DNA of 64,000 bases from Trematomus loennbergii (taxonomy: Eukaryota > Chordata > Actinopteri > Perciformes > Nototheniidae). Of the stretch, positions 25,801 to 39,432 are shown in pieces. Where the stretch lies: positions 30,051,811 through 30,115,810 of the forward strand of contig JAAOOA010000006.1 in the NCBI GenBank assembly GCA_012861695.1, in the 5' to 3' direction. The translations under genes and the position numbers were made by a program. Position 1 is the stretch's first letter; each line of letters starts with the position of its first letter. A model generated the notes under the pieces. That model was not told where the DNA came from, did no database searches, and was given only the letters and a program-made list of their open reading frames with translations.

Positions 25801-26725
25801 GCACGGACCACCAGCTGAGAGAGGCTTTTACTGCAGACAACCTGCATGGCTGCATTCAGGCCCGGCTCCCTAAATGTCACACAACTCACAGGTCTCACTT
25901 TCAACAAAAATATGTTTGAAAAAGGGAAAAAGCTTCTGTATTCGTCAGACTTGCTATTATAATATATATAATTTAAACATGTGTTCATGTGTATTTCGAC
26001 CTATGTGTATAATTTAATTTAAAGTAGATTGAATATCCAGTGCTCGATTGATAAAAGTATGTATTCTTCTTCTTAAAATAAAAACCATACAAGAGCAATC
26101 GAAGATAAATATAAGGTTTACGAGGTAAAATTACATAAATCCACAAGTTACAAGATGTACAGGGATTCAGAAATGTTGGAGGGAAAGAAATCCGAATATC
26201 CTAACCCTAACCCCTAACCCCATTCCTTTAAAACACTACTTAAAAAAAGTCAGATAAAATCTTTCTTTTTTTTAAGTATTATTCAAATAGTGTATTAGGG
26301 TCAGAGCAGAACCTCTATCATCCCATAAAATGACACTGACAGGCTAAATCTATTATTAAACTAAAACCCCAAATCAAGCTGTCCTACATCTACAATAACA
26401 CTTTGAATCCCAACATGTCTGAGCTCTCCACACGTTCACGGGGACAGCGGGACATAATGCGACGGTTGTCATGTCCGGAGCTAACGAGCGGGGACGCCGC
26501 GTTTGAACGACATGTCATTTGTCTCCCATAATAAGACATGAGAGCTCGCAGACGTTTGAAGGAAGTCAGCATCGCAAAATGACTCCTTCCTGGAAAGACA
26601 CACAGCGGGGAATGCCAGGAAATCTGCTTTGTTTCCGAGTCACTGTGCATACGTCCCTAACAGGCCTCTGTGTGATAGATATGTGCATCCTTGCTTGCTA
26701 CGATGGGTAGAAAAAAAACAAGCTT

Positions 26726-26889
<164 letters not shown>

Positions 26890-29249
26890 AAATGCCACCT
26901 CCCTATTACAGCTGACTGCTAGATGGATGCTGGCTGTCACACCTGCCTGACTTTGTTCCTACCAGATGCGATGGGGTCACGGGGATAGCGCCCAAACACT
27001 CATCAATCTCAACCATTGTCCAACATCCTTTCGGCTCCCGCAACAGCTTCCAATATCCATTTAGTCGCTCCAGATGCTGGCAAAAAATGCTTACCCACAG
27101 AAACGGGGTGGCCATACATATTGACCTGCACTGTCCTTATGGAAGGTTAAAAAAACTCAAAAAGAAGGACGTCACATGATCAGGAATTGATCCTTGAGAG
27201 CATGGGACCATTGGGGGTTTAACTTCAAATGTACTTTCAATTTTGAAAGTAGGGTTAGGGTTACAGGGATACATACATAGCAAGATAAAATACTTGGTTG
27301 GGGTCTGAGATACATGAAATAACTAAACAACAATCCACAAATCAAAAAATATATGAAGGATGAACAATATTTTGTGCTATTAAGTTAACAGATAATGGAT
27401 ACATCGTTAATTCCTATAATCACATAATTATCCCGTTTAACCGAAGGGTCATTAGTACCGTTTTGTGTTCAATAGCTCAACAATTGTTCTCATTTATTGT
27501 CAAAGATATGATCCTAATAAAAAAATGTCAGGGTTATTTTTTCCATATAACATTTTGAGTTTATTAAGTTAAGTTTATTATTCATCTAAATTGGTTTAGT
27601 TGTTGCTATCCTTTTTATTAGGGATAAGTAAGATGATCTGGTATTTTACAAGTAGTAGGATTAGTTGGTATTTATTAAAAGAAATACAATATCTTATAGA
27701 TATTTCCCAGAGGCCACTTAAAGCTTTACATGACAACATATGTATGTCTATGGTTTCCTTCTACATGTAATTATATTGTTAGTAGAATGGCAGGAGAATA
27801 ACTGTATTTCCAAAGGCTGCTGTGGAGTGGGGCGCTGCGAACAACCGGAGGTCTTTTCATTTAATAACATGAAAGCCATGAGGAAGAGCTTGGGAGTCAC
27901 ATTGAGAGTAAAGAGCGGGGGGAACTGGAAGGTCTAAAGGACGCAGGTATGAAACAAAACCAATCACATAACATTAACAAACAGTTCCAGGGGATGTTTT
28001 GGAAGGAGGTGAATATAGCCGGGATGCAAAAAGTTTTGGCTGCGTATCGAAAGCGAAATAATGTGTTGGTCGTACACAAACAATTGTTTCTCTTTGTGAA
28101 TGCAACAAACTCAATTATATTTGAAATACACTTCTGGCCTCGTAGTAGCATACACAGAGAGAAGCCAGAAAAGTAATTTCCATCATTCTGGCTCGAGTTT
28201 TCCCCGATAGGAAGCGGCACTTCAGTAGCCAATCCGCTAATGGGATGGAGACAGAAGCCTTAAAAGTACATTTGTATCCCTATTTTGCCTTCCTGTCCCA
28301 AAATATAAATGTTTGGATGAGTCTGTAGTGAAATATTTATGGCAAAATATTTTTTTTAAATGTGGAACAGAGCTGAGAGATTGTCTTTGAGCATAGCAAA
28401 TCATTTGTGTTTATAGTTTCTTGGTCAACAATCGCTTTGGGTCGCGCTGTCGTATTCCAGAAAGATGTTTTCATGCAGCAGCACAACACTTCTTTTTTGG
28501 ACATGGCGTATTTCCTCAGGGTTCTAAAACACTCTCCAAACAGTAATGGCGTGAAAATACAGCCCTCGCTCTGTCTTCCTTCGCTCTGTCTTCCCCCCCC
28601 CCTCCTCCTCAGCGGCGTCTTTTCCCTTTCTACATTTTCATTCCTCAGCTCTTTTTTTTTAATTCCCCCTCTCTCCTCCTCTGGGCCTCCTGAGGGTTGG
28701 GAAATAATGTACACAAACATAACAGGCAGGACGGGATAAGCGCCCCGTGTTGTTTACGGGAGAAAAAGTGGCAGAGAGAAGGAAGAAATCATCCCAGCGT
28801 GCGTTTTCCATTCCCGCACCCGCTTTAATTGTGAGGAAATCAGAAAGTTGGGAGTATTCCCCGCAGTATGCAGATGCTCTTTGATGCTGTCACTCACACG
28901 GTGTGGGGCTTTTGATTAGGCCTTGTCTCGGCGCTGGAGGATCATGACCACACTTGGCAAGCAGGAGCCATTCAAATCCCACAAACTCTGGCTCCCCCCT
29001 CAGTCTCTCTTTGTCTTTCCCCCATCGCACAACTGGGTCATCCACTGAGAGAGGTTTGATCCTGAAGGTAGCACCATTAATCACTAGTGATCGCAATGCA
29101 GAAGAGAAGGGTCCAGGGTTGGGGGATAAAGCAGGATATTGTGGAATAAGTTCAAATGTAAAAGAGGACAAACTATTGTGTACACATACAGTGGGGATTG
29201 CTTCAATGCTTAGGTGAGAAATATTTAGTATTTGCTATAGTAAGTGCCG

Positions 29250-29330
29250 ACTCAATTGAGTATTTCCAATTCATGCCACTTCACTCTTCTACTCCTAAAT
29301 ATTTTACTCCACTATATTATTGAATAGCAC
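29250..29330. repeat. probable teleost repeat fragment
   Basis: GAGTATTTCCAATTCATGCC, followed by CTTCTACTCCTAAATATTTTACTCCACTATAT, resembles the AGTATTTCCATTTTATGC / TACTCCACTACATT end of a widespread fish repeat. Short and diverged. Confidence 0.35.
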
Positions 29331-31774
29331 ATACTTACTCATACTTATAATTAATATTCACACTTAAAATCTGAATCAGAATATTTTGTTTCTCCCAGGG
29401 GACATTGAGTTTTGTGACAGTTGATACATTTTTTAAGGAAATCTAAAGAAAAAAATTTGAAATAAATATATACATAAACATTCGATGTCAAAGGAAGAAT
29501 GTGCAATAAAAGATAAAATAATAAAAATATCTAATTATATTATTATTATTTTTGATTTCAGATCAAACTAGAAAAACAGTATATACTGTAAGTATGTTTA
29601 GAAGAACTCCAACTCACCCACTACAGTATAACATGCTACTTACAAACTAATGGATCAATAATAACACTTTATAATGGACCATTCCACAAAGAAATGACTT
29701 TAATCTTTGATACAGTAATTTAAATGCTGCTACGTACTCATACGTATAATTCTGAAAAATACAAAATGTTTGTGTACTGCTGTTACTAAAGTAATGGATG
29801 TGAGTGAAAACATAATGGAGGATCATCAGGTGTAGACATTTTCTCCAGTATCATAATATGTGCAGCATACTGTATGCGCCCACATCTTACATCACCAAAT
29901 AGCATAGTTGTTCTTTAGGTATGTGCCCTATCCATGCACTTGTTGTGTGCTTAGAACCTGTGGAAAATCTGGCAAACAAAGCAACATTTTCATGCTTCTT
30001 CTCCATGAAAGCATCTTCCAACTGTGGCTCCCCAGCATCCTATTAAATGAGATGCACATAAGCTATTTCCCCAATTCTTCTCCTTTGTTGCAGTCATTCC
30101 GCTCTGTCTCTCCCTGTGTTTCCCATCTGTGTCTCCTGCCAATAAGGGCTAACAAAGTCATTTACAAAAGTGTCTTAGAAGAGGTGCCCTTCATCCCATC
30201 CCTTCAATAGATGGGATGTAATTGTTTTGTTGTGTTTTATCTCTCTCAAGGACTCGGTGTGGATCACTCCCTCAAAATCTCTACTCCATTACATTAGAAG
30301 TAGTGTTCCAATCGCTGAAAATCTGGAACATCAGACACTCAGGACCTTTGTACCGAACAGAGAGCCAGTTTGGTCCCAAAAATCACAGTTTGGGACAAAG
30401 AAGATGTGAGAGTGTTGTGCACACAGTGGGGCAGATTGATCGAAGGATTGCACAGATATTTAGCCTGTTAAACCTCTGCAAATTAAGAAAAAGTGTGACA
30501 TTTGAAGGTAAAATGCGAAGCAAATAGCGTCTCATTACCCTGTGCTTTTAGCCAGTATTTAAAATATGTAATCTGCAGTCATTTGGAGCAAGAATTGGCA
30601 AAAGTAGTCTTCTGCAAAAACATTACAAATCATAAAGATCGACTTTGAGTTCTCAACAATTGGTATCATGACCATTGACCCTGTTTTGCATATCCAGCTA
30701 AAACCAGCCTGTAGAAAGGCATTCTCGAAGCAGTCCAGGGTTCAAAGGGTTAAAACAATGTTGGTCCATTTGTGCGGTGGAACATTTTGGAAAGCGACAG
30801 AAAGTGCAAAGCAGCGATTCATGTGCCACAGAGCGACAGAGAACCAGAGACAGAGTGACACTTACAGAGCGGATGACACTTCCACTCTGCCGCCCACTCC
30901 TCTGCACGACCACACTTCCTCTCCGCCTCACCCAAGTCCCGGGGACATCTTCCACGCTGGGTGTCACAGCAGACGGATGACTAGCTTCAGCAGCACCATG
31001 CCATTTCCCCTCCTCACACTAAACTGTATCACCCCCCCCCGCCCTCCTCCTCTTCATCGCCTTACCGGCCTGCCGGGCCTTGCTGCTTCTTGGCCTGGAC
31101 TATGATTCCCATACACATATTCATACATGCACACTTACACACAAGTACACACAAGTCCATGCTTCTCACTTTCTTTCTTTGATTTTCGCTCTGTGGGGAA
31201 CTGCGCGGCCAGCCACATTCATCCCACTAACCATCTCCAGGAGCCTCTTCTCCGGGCTAAGTGAGGACCAGATTGCACTCGCACAGTCATGCTAAAGTTC
31301 ACTCCAGGAAATGTTCCGCACAGGCCTCATGGCTCAGAACATCGGCAGACTATGGTCGTCATGGTTGAATGTGTAAACTGCTGAACATTTACGAAATACA
31401 TTCATAAAATGTTACATTGTCAATTCGTCACATCTGGATATTTAGTCAGGACTTTTGGGGTCATTTCTCACTGAGTATAGCGTTAGTGCATTCTTTTTGT
31501 GTACAATGTTTTGTACTTGGTGTAAGTTAAGTACTACTTAGTAAGATTGCAGCAACCAAATGACTTGGTAAGGATTTGGAAAAGAACATGGTTTTATTCA
31601 GAATATGTACGTATTTTACATTATTAGGTATGCAAGGGCTAGGGTTAGGATTTCTATGATATGCTAATAACAGAAACCAAGTTAAGTACTTTACTACTCG
31701 GTTAGATTGAGGCAATCAAAGTACTTGCTAAGATTACTGAAAATAACATGTTTTGATTCACAATAAGTATGTTT

Positions 31775-31870
31775 GTTTCCAGGCTTGGGGAGTAACGGAT
31801 GTAACAGGATATCAGGATACAAAACATGTCCTTGCAGTTTGATAACAAAAAAAGATGAGTCAGATGACTC
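31775..31870. repeat. possible hAT-type repeat fragment
   Basis: GCTTGGGGAGTAACGGATGTAACAGG with ATATCAGGATACAAAA resembles the GGGAAGTAACGGATTACATG end of a teleost hAT repeat. One end only. Confidence 0.35.
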
Positions 31871-33574
31871 TTACATTTTGAAAGGGTGGGGTTAATTAGC
31901 AGGATAAGAATGTTACAACACAAATTAAAAAGAGAATACACAATACATTCACATAAAATATTAGGGTTAGGGTTAGATTAGGGGTTACATCTACAAGTTA
32001 TGGTTTTACTAGGGGCACTGTGTTTACTTTACATGAGTTAGGTAACTTAAAATTAATCAAGGTTGAGTTTTTATACCCAATCATCCACTATGAATTCCTC
32101 CCTACGTGGACTTAGTCACTCTTTAGAGTCACTTTCGTCTATACTCATTACTATGACCACGAGTTTCTTTCAAAACTGACGCTAGAGAGGTATCTGGAGC
32201 ATCATAGTTTGACTGTTGGGGCCACTGACCAAGCATCAATATTTGATGGTTTAGGAGTGTGAACGGTTTGTAAAACAGCAAAAAATCCATGAATGCTGAT
32301 TTGCAAACTGCACTCTTGACCTCACATCACTGTTACAAGACCTTCTGAGGTTATAAATGATAGATGGTCTGAAGTGCCTTGACTGCTGTGGCTTGAGTGC
32401 AGCAGAAAGACATTTGGTCCCATATATCCTCACACGCGGCCCTAAGCTGTGCCCATGCAGCTCCCACTACCAGTAATTATTATTAGGCCAGTTTCAACCA
32501 CTGCCAGGAAATTATCATAAGCAGCCTACTGCTGTTTCCTCTGCCTTCCAATGATTGGAGAGCAAACCAGAGAAAAAACTAATTCGGGCATAAAACAAAT
32601 GCTACCCCCAAGACAGCACACAACAAACAGAATATTCAAGAGAGAGGAACAAACTGTGGAAAGGGATGAAAAACGGGGATGTGAAAGCAGCACGCTCTTC
32701 CAAAATCAAAATTTGCCACCAATTTGCTGTTGTTCAGATTTCTGGAGGGGGTCGGTGGTTTCTTTGTGTCCCCTGTCAGAGTGTGGAGGGCTCTGAAATT
32801 AAGCCCTTTGACAAAACATGCACAGAAAGAGGGGGCTCTACCAGCAATGCAGACTACCATTAATTCTTATCAATACTCGTGCATTAGAGTTAATTTGCAG
32901 AACTGCATTAACGCCTCTGCTAAAATCCACCCCCTCGCCGTCTCCCCTTTAAATCTCCCATAAATCTCCCTTTTTGTACCAGCGTCATCTAAGCGAGCCA
33001 CACTTTTCAATTTCTGGAGTGAGAAAAGGACAGGGGGTAAAAAGCCTCTTCCAGTATTACATCTTTTCTACTTTATTACCAGTCTTCTGGGAAAATGGGG
33101 GCAGCTTTTGCAGCCTGGCTATCTGTTTACATTTTCTTTACAAGACTATATTGGAATTATAATTGTGTTGTATGGCGCCTTTTTGGTGCCTTGCTCTGTT
33201 TAAAGGTCCTGTGGACCTGGGAGATGAAGAAAAATGGCCCCCTTTTGAGGGATTCGATTACTGAGGAAGAAAATGCAGCTGCACACAGGCACATTTTTTT
33301 CTGTTTTCCTCCAGGTGCCAATCTCTGGAGATGCTCGATATTAGAGGCAGAATGGAACTGAAGCAAACACAGTGTGTGGAGATAATTTCTTTCTGCAATT
33401 AAGGTGGGAACAGACAAAGGGACATATAACTCTGATAAGGGTCATTTGAAAAGATAATCAAAATGAGTCATGTTTCCAGAAGTTAACACTGTTTTTGCAG
33501 GAGTTATATTTTTGTTTTCTTCTCAAGGTTCCTAGAGGTCACAGTGTTGAAGCGCTGCATGTTTTTGAATGCTA

Positions 33575-33956
33575 TAAACATATTCTGCTCATTTTCAGGT
33601 TCATTTGTATTTTGTGCCTCTACTGTGACATGTCTCCATGTTTTAATGTTCAAAAAGCTCTTTATTGTTCTCATACTGCCTGTGCTGCAGCACCTCTTCT
33701 CACCCTCTGTCTGAAACCAGAGCCCAGTCTGCTCTGATTGGTTAGCTGAGCACTAGCCGATAGAAGTGCGAATGTTACATAGTGATGTCACCATCTTACA
33801 AAAGTCAACAAAGGAGTCCAAGGGAGAGAAACTCCCTCTGGAGGGAACACAGGGATTTTAGCCTTTGCAGACCATTTACATGCACAGTGAACTATATAAC
33901 ACACTACAGGAAAGCGAAAAACCACAAAAAGCATACAGGGGCTCCTTTGATGTTGC
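33575..33956. mobile_element. teleost MITE copy (A)
   Basis: The segment shares a chain of motifs in the same order with the copy at 6440-6665: CTAGCCRATA, GTTACATAGTGATGTCA, GGAGTCCAA, GCCTTTGCAGACC, ATATAACACACTAC and GGAAAG. I recognise the series, including CATACTGCCTGTGCTGCAGC and TCTGTCTGAAAC, from an abundant teleost repeat. No ORF. Ends are approximate. Confidence 0.65.
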
Positions 33957-34680
33957 CTGGTTACCATGTTAAAAACTGGCCTTTAAAATATATATAAGAA
34001 AAAATAAATACATTCAACCAGTTTTTTAATCCAGCCTTTGATTTATAATTCATAACAGTGCATTTTGTGTTGAAACAAACTGAGCACGTCCATTTGAATA
34101 AAATAGTGTTGCAAAGTCATATTTCCAGTTTGCAATACACTGCTTTTTTTGATAGGATGTATCATCTATTAAACAGAAAAATGAATTTGTTTTGTTTCCC
34201 AACCCTCTTTCTAAAGAGCGGAGAAAAGGGGCTTTATCGGCTGGTGGAGACACAATGTGACATGCAGGTTACACAAACACGGTGTAAATATTCCATCACA
34301 ATATGGATAATTGCTGATATTCCTGCGGCTCGACAACATTGCGTAGTGCAGTCGGGTGAAACAGTGAATTTGTATATTTAATAATGTTAGGAATTAATTA
34401 AAATACAAATCCACGGAGCCCAGAGAGCAACCACAGGTGGCGGTGAAGAGAGCGCAGTGGGAACAAAAGTGATGAGTTCAAGCCTCCGTAACTCATGTCC
34501 ATTTAACTGATGATTTCTAATTTTATTATTGTTATTCTTATTATTTTTTGCCACCAATGAGTTTGCCATTTTATACAACAATTTCCTGTGTAATATCATT
34601 CTATCAATAAGTAATTACTTGCTTGGCAAATTGCTGTGCAAAATGTTCAACGGAGGGGAGAAGATCCATATCAATTGTGC

Positions 34681-34697
34681 ATTTGCATAATGCAAAT
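34681..34697. promoter_or_regulatory. paired octamer (POU-factor) site in intron 2
   Basis: ATTTGCATAATGCAAAT is two octamer motifs (ATTTGCAT and ATGCAAAT) in inverted orientation around one central base. Octamers are bound by POU homeodomain factors such as Oct and Brn proteins, many of them neural. The surrounding 34620-34720 shows no repeat signature. Function as a cdh8 enhancer is inference. Confidence 0.4.
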
Positions 34698-36095
34698 GAA
34701 TCCACAGAGAGGAAAAAATAAATGTGCTGCCATCGCTGACAGTTGGATGCCAGCACTGCTGCTGGAAAAACATAAGTGCCTTTACTGCAGAGCGGCACAA
34801 AGGTCTACAGCGCTCCGCCGTTAGGAGCGGGAAAGTAAAGTCCAGGCCTCGAGCTGATAGAACGATTTATCTCAGTTTTTGTTTTTTACGAATACAATTA
34901 TAACTGGAGAAATAAGTGACAATTGCAGCAGGGGTTTGTGTCCATTTGTTAGAACTCTTCCTTTAGCCGAGCATGAGCTCCCAACACTCCATTAGGCTTT
35001 CCCCCTGATAGAGTAACACCATTTTAGCCCCCTGTTTACTTAATATGCAGGAACCGGCCCCTTCTATTTGCTTCTAATCAACTGATAAGACGAAAGGCCT
35101 TTTCTCCAGCCCCTGGAGGATGAAAACCAAACTCCTAATGGTCATTAGTAGCAATTATGTTCCGTAACTGGCACCACCCCTCTCTGCTTTTGCTGCGTTG
35201 GCTGCTTTTAAGCGCGTGTGCATCTGATGTGGATGCTAGAGGGACCGCAACTCGGAGCGTACAGGATATACTTTGAGTTTCGTGTCTGATTGCCCGCTGT
35301 GATTGGGATAAGTTGCCTAGACATGATCCAGTCCCTGTGTATGTGTGTTTTCTTGATTTGAAAGCGTGGTTCCAATGTCAATTGGCTGCATAACTCAAAA
35401 ACAGCCCTCTACTCTGAAAGCATCATTACCACAGCACTCTGACTTCACTGTAATTGCGGCGTTGTCAAAGGCATCTTGAGGACACGACGCGGAGCCACAG
35501 AGTGTCCGTCCCGGAGCGCAGCAGCACCCCCCCAATTAGCTAAGTCAGCTCCTTTGCTACAGGATTCAGGAGACTTTGTGGTTCTTATGCAAAACCACCA
35601 TGATCAAACGGCCTCTGCCCTAATCCCGGAGTCGAACCTGGGGAGTGTGATCCTTATCGACAAATGCAGAGCCGCTGCAGAGTAGGATCCCATTACGTAT
35701 GCGCAGAGACCTCTCTGACATGCATTTCCCCTGCTCACCGCCACTGATGCAACAAAGGCAGGAATCCCGCTCCTGGTTTTGCATTGTGTCTGTTCACACA
35801 CACACACACCATCGGATTTTCGTCTGGATCCGATGCTGTAGTAATACCGATCGGTTAAATCCCTTCATACTGTTCTCATCTATCTTGTTGATCCGTTTAT
35901 GAATCCCCCGTGATCTCTCCTGAGAAGCTCCTGTAGATGAATAACTGGATAATAAATGGCATATTATGGATATTATTGTTGACATATAAATAGAATCGCA
36001 CACTTGATCCGTTGTCTTTTGTAGGCGTGTGTGAGCAGCAGCCTGTACTGTGGTGTACTGTAGGATTCAGCTGTGTAAACAGGACGACAGAAGAG

Positions 36096-36098
<3 letters not shown>

Positions 36099-36180
<82 letters not shown>

Positions 36181-36186
36181 ACACAC

Positions 36187-36275
<89 letters not shown>
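36099..36275. repeat. (CA)n microsatellite, about 177 bp
   Basis: CA array with two slips (CCACACACAACAC near 36179-36191 and CAACAC near 36233). No coding meaning. Confidence 0.98.
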
Positions 36276-36276
<1 letters not shown>

Positions 36277-37589
36277 CACTCAGCGGAACGATGCAGGCCA
36301 TTGTCTGAAAACTAATAAAGAGGTATCGTGTTTCTGCGGCGGGGTAATTACACATCCAAGGATATCAGCAGAGTATTTATAAAAAGAAACACCGGACATC
36401 AACAAAAAAGGAAAAGGTCATCAAGGCAGATATGACATTAGCATTTTGACTGCGGACACGTTTTGTGTGTGCTCACACGGGTAAAAGATAATGTCATGTT
36501 TTCTTATCTGGCCACTCAATGAGACGTGTGTTTGCGCCTGTGTGTTTGTGTTTATGTGCCGCCGTGTGCAAAGAAGACACTGATAAGCACGCCACATCTT
36601 GGCAAGTGGGGATTCAAGCGGGCAGCGGCTTCTGTAAACACTGGGAGCGCCGCACAGATTGAGATGGAGGGAAAAGAGGACCTGTGTGATTGCCTCCATC
36701 CAGATGGAGGCTACAATGGTTTTGGGGTTGGCCCAGGTTGTTTCCCCCCTATCTCCAACAACCCTGGATGAAAAACCATTTAGAGATCTGTGGAGCCATT
36801 CAAAAATCGCTGCCTCATGTTTCCCACGTCTTCATCAGCTAACAGCATCGTGACACAGATAAAGAACAGAAAGTAACATGAAAGGGCACGTGCCATTTGG
36901 CAGAGTGTTCCCTCTTCTTCTCATGAGACTAGCGGGGGGTTCCCTCTCCAAGAGACGGCTCCTCGTTCTTGTGAGATTGTTAAGTACACTTCAGTCAGAC
37001 AACTCACGTGTTTCTTAATATGTTTATTATAAGCAGCATATAGTTTGAGTTTGGCGTCTAGGCTCGGGCCTCATCACTCCACAGATTTACAAAGAACATT
37101 GAGTGATGATTAGATAACTATCCCCCGAGCCTACAGGTGGAAGCTGGGGTGGAGCTGGGGTGGTGGTGGGGCAGGCAAGCAGCAGCAACATGAAACACAG
37201 CAGCAGGAACATGAACATAGCAATAGCAAGTGAACACAGCAGTGGCAGGAAGACCTGGCAGCTTAAATAGAGCGGCATGTTTAGGAGAATGTGTTTGGTT
37301 GGTTGTAAGAGGGACGAGGTGCGTCACGTGTTAATGTATCATTGGTGCTCGAGTTGACTGCTGAACTAGCTCGCAGGCCCATTTCTTGCTAAAGAGAATT
37401 TCCTCAAAGGATAATATTGTTGGCAACCTTCTTAAATTCTGAAAAGGAAATCAAGCTCTTATTTACATTTTTTTAACACCACTCAGCTCTATTTTTGAGA
37501 AAACACGCTAAAAATACCATGAATTAAGAAAAGCAGTATTGTGGCGCTACATGCAGGTTAACTGGTGAAGTGGAAATTCTAAATGGCCC

Positions 37590-37745
37590 GTAGGTGTGAA
37601 TGTTAGTGTGAAGGTGTCAATGTGTGTAGAGCCCTGTGATAGATTGGCAGCCTGGAAGGCGTACCCCGCCTCATGCCCAGTGCATGCTGGGAGAGGTGCC
37701 AGCCTCCTGTGACCCTGAGCAGGATAAGCTAAGAAGATGGATAGC
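37590..37745 (+). repeat. teleost LINE/SINE 3' tail
   Basis: The order GTGTGAATGTTAGTGTGAA, AGCCCTGTGATAGATTGGCA, GTACCCCGCCTCATGCCCA, CTGTGACCCTGAGCAGGATAAGC and AGATGGATAG is that of a very common fish non-LTR retroposon 3' end, finishing in a GGATA-like tail. No coding part is attached. Confidence 0.6.
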
Positions 37746-38095
37746 TCTATTATATAACAGCCACTTAGGTTGCTACTTATAATTATTAAAAAGCTTTTTA
37801 TTATTTAAAATTGAAGTGAAATGAAAAATGTTGCATTTGGTCAATCATTTATAAAAATAGTCAATTTGAGTTTTTTCTTCAGCAGTGCCCTTGACAGTAG
37901 TGTTCTCAATTGGATCCCATTTAGTTGTGAATGACAGTGTCAGCAGTGTTATGGGATTGGTGCAAATGATGTGTGAGCGAGCAGTAAAAATAATGTGTTC
38001 ACTTCATTTCCAATGACCACTCAGACAGTTAAATAGCTACTGGGCTAATGGTTAGCTGTTGCTCAGTCCCAAGAGTCATTTGGACACAACACTAA

Positions 38096-38421
38096 CGGCC
38101 CCTACACACGGCGGCGTGCGTTGACGCTTCAACGCTTCTGCCCATTCACTTTGAATGGGGTGACGTCACGCTTTGCCAAACTGCATTGTGGGAGCAAAGC
38201 GTAGCTTTTCTCGCGGTGCTCGCTGCAAAAGTAGAGCAATGTTCTACTTTTGAAGCTTCGACGGAAGCGTCAGCCAATCGAATCATATGCCAGTATAAGC
38301 TCCAGCCAATTAAACCGCTGCTTGTGTGTCCGGGGCGGGAGATTCAGGTGATTGGTTGTTGGTCTAGCTTCAGACATGCCCGCCGGCAAGCGACAACGCA
38401 CGCCGCCGTGTGTAGGGGCCG
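38096..38421. mobile_element. 326-bp MITE with TAA duplication (PIF/Harbinger-like)
   Basis: The terminal inverted repeat CGGCCCCTACACACGGCGGC at 38096 matches the complement of the right end at 38421. TAA occurs at 38093-38095 and 38422-38424. The interior is GC-rich with CATTCACTTTGAATG and no ORF. The size and lack of coding capacity mark it as a MITE mobilised in trans. Confidence 0.85.
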
Positions 38422-38498
38422 TAAGTGTGGAAGAGCTGCCAAAGTCTCAGCAGGTGTTCTTATAACAAGGTGGAAACTTCCATCTAGTGTAAATCAGT

Positions 38499-39354
38499 GC
38501 TAATATGTGACCCGCTCTATAAAAATCAGTCGGAAGTCGCAACGGCTCATTTAAAAATAAATGTGGATTTGCGTAAAAAAATAGTTTTTTGGGGTTCGGG
38601 CGTTTTGTTTGATTTTAAATAAACAAAGTCTTGGCTTTCAGAATATGAAACTTTTATTTCCAAAATCACACGATAAATACATTTTGAAGCTTGTAAAGGG
38701 AAGATGACAGCTCTCACTCGCCACTCTGCTGTCCCGCGCGCAGCTTCCCCTCCCTCCGGCTGAAATTATGAATGTAAGGCATATAGTAATCATAGATAAC
38801 ACGGCAGGGTCCGTTACAGTTTGTTTTCATCTGATTTCAATAAACAAAGTCTTGGCTTTCAGAATATTAAACTTGTTTCGGCAAATTCAGATGATAAATA
38901 CAACTTTGAAGCTTGTAACGGCATAATTACAAGCGGAGAACGGAGTAACTTGACGTCACAGCAGGCATAACAACAGCCGGTGTTTTCTCCCCGGGAAACA
39001 AACACAATACACACAAACGCAAAAATACACACACACACACACACGTATACACACACAGACCAGTAATCCAAACGAACATATCTTCCCTCCGTAGTACTTT
39101 GATCATTTTAGCCGCTAATAATCAATCAGATCGATGGATTCCAGAGAAGAGGAAACTTTGAAGGGCTTTTTCTCAAAATGATGACTCAGTGACAGTCATT
39201 ATATAATGTGACATATTTTGCTTAATATTTGGAGTACAAAAACAATCTGATATCATTAGAAAGCTAGGAATCTCTCTTTCCAACAGTGTATACAACTCAA
39301 AATGTGTCTTCGGGTCAATGCGACTGATTTCGATGGAGCAGGTCACATATTAGC
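38499..39354. mobile_element. 856-bp TIR element with internal direct duplication
   Basis: The left end GCTAATATGTGACCCGCTC is mirrored at the right end (GAGCAGGTCACATATTAGC) with one mismatch. The inverted similarity continues through an AAATCAGTCG motif. A target duplication is unclear because flanking TA is ambiguous within the repeat. Inside, a segment at about 38601-38700 is repeated in direct orientation at about 38819-38921, sharing AAACAAAGTCTTGGCTTTCA. No transposase is encoded. Superfamily not assigned. Confidence 0.7.
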
Positions 39355-39432
39355 AATCTGGGCTAACAGTTTCTAAATGCAAGTAAGTAGCTGTCACCTA
39401 GCTTGGTAGCATACCCTTTTTGGAGTACAAAC

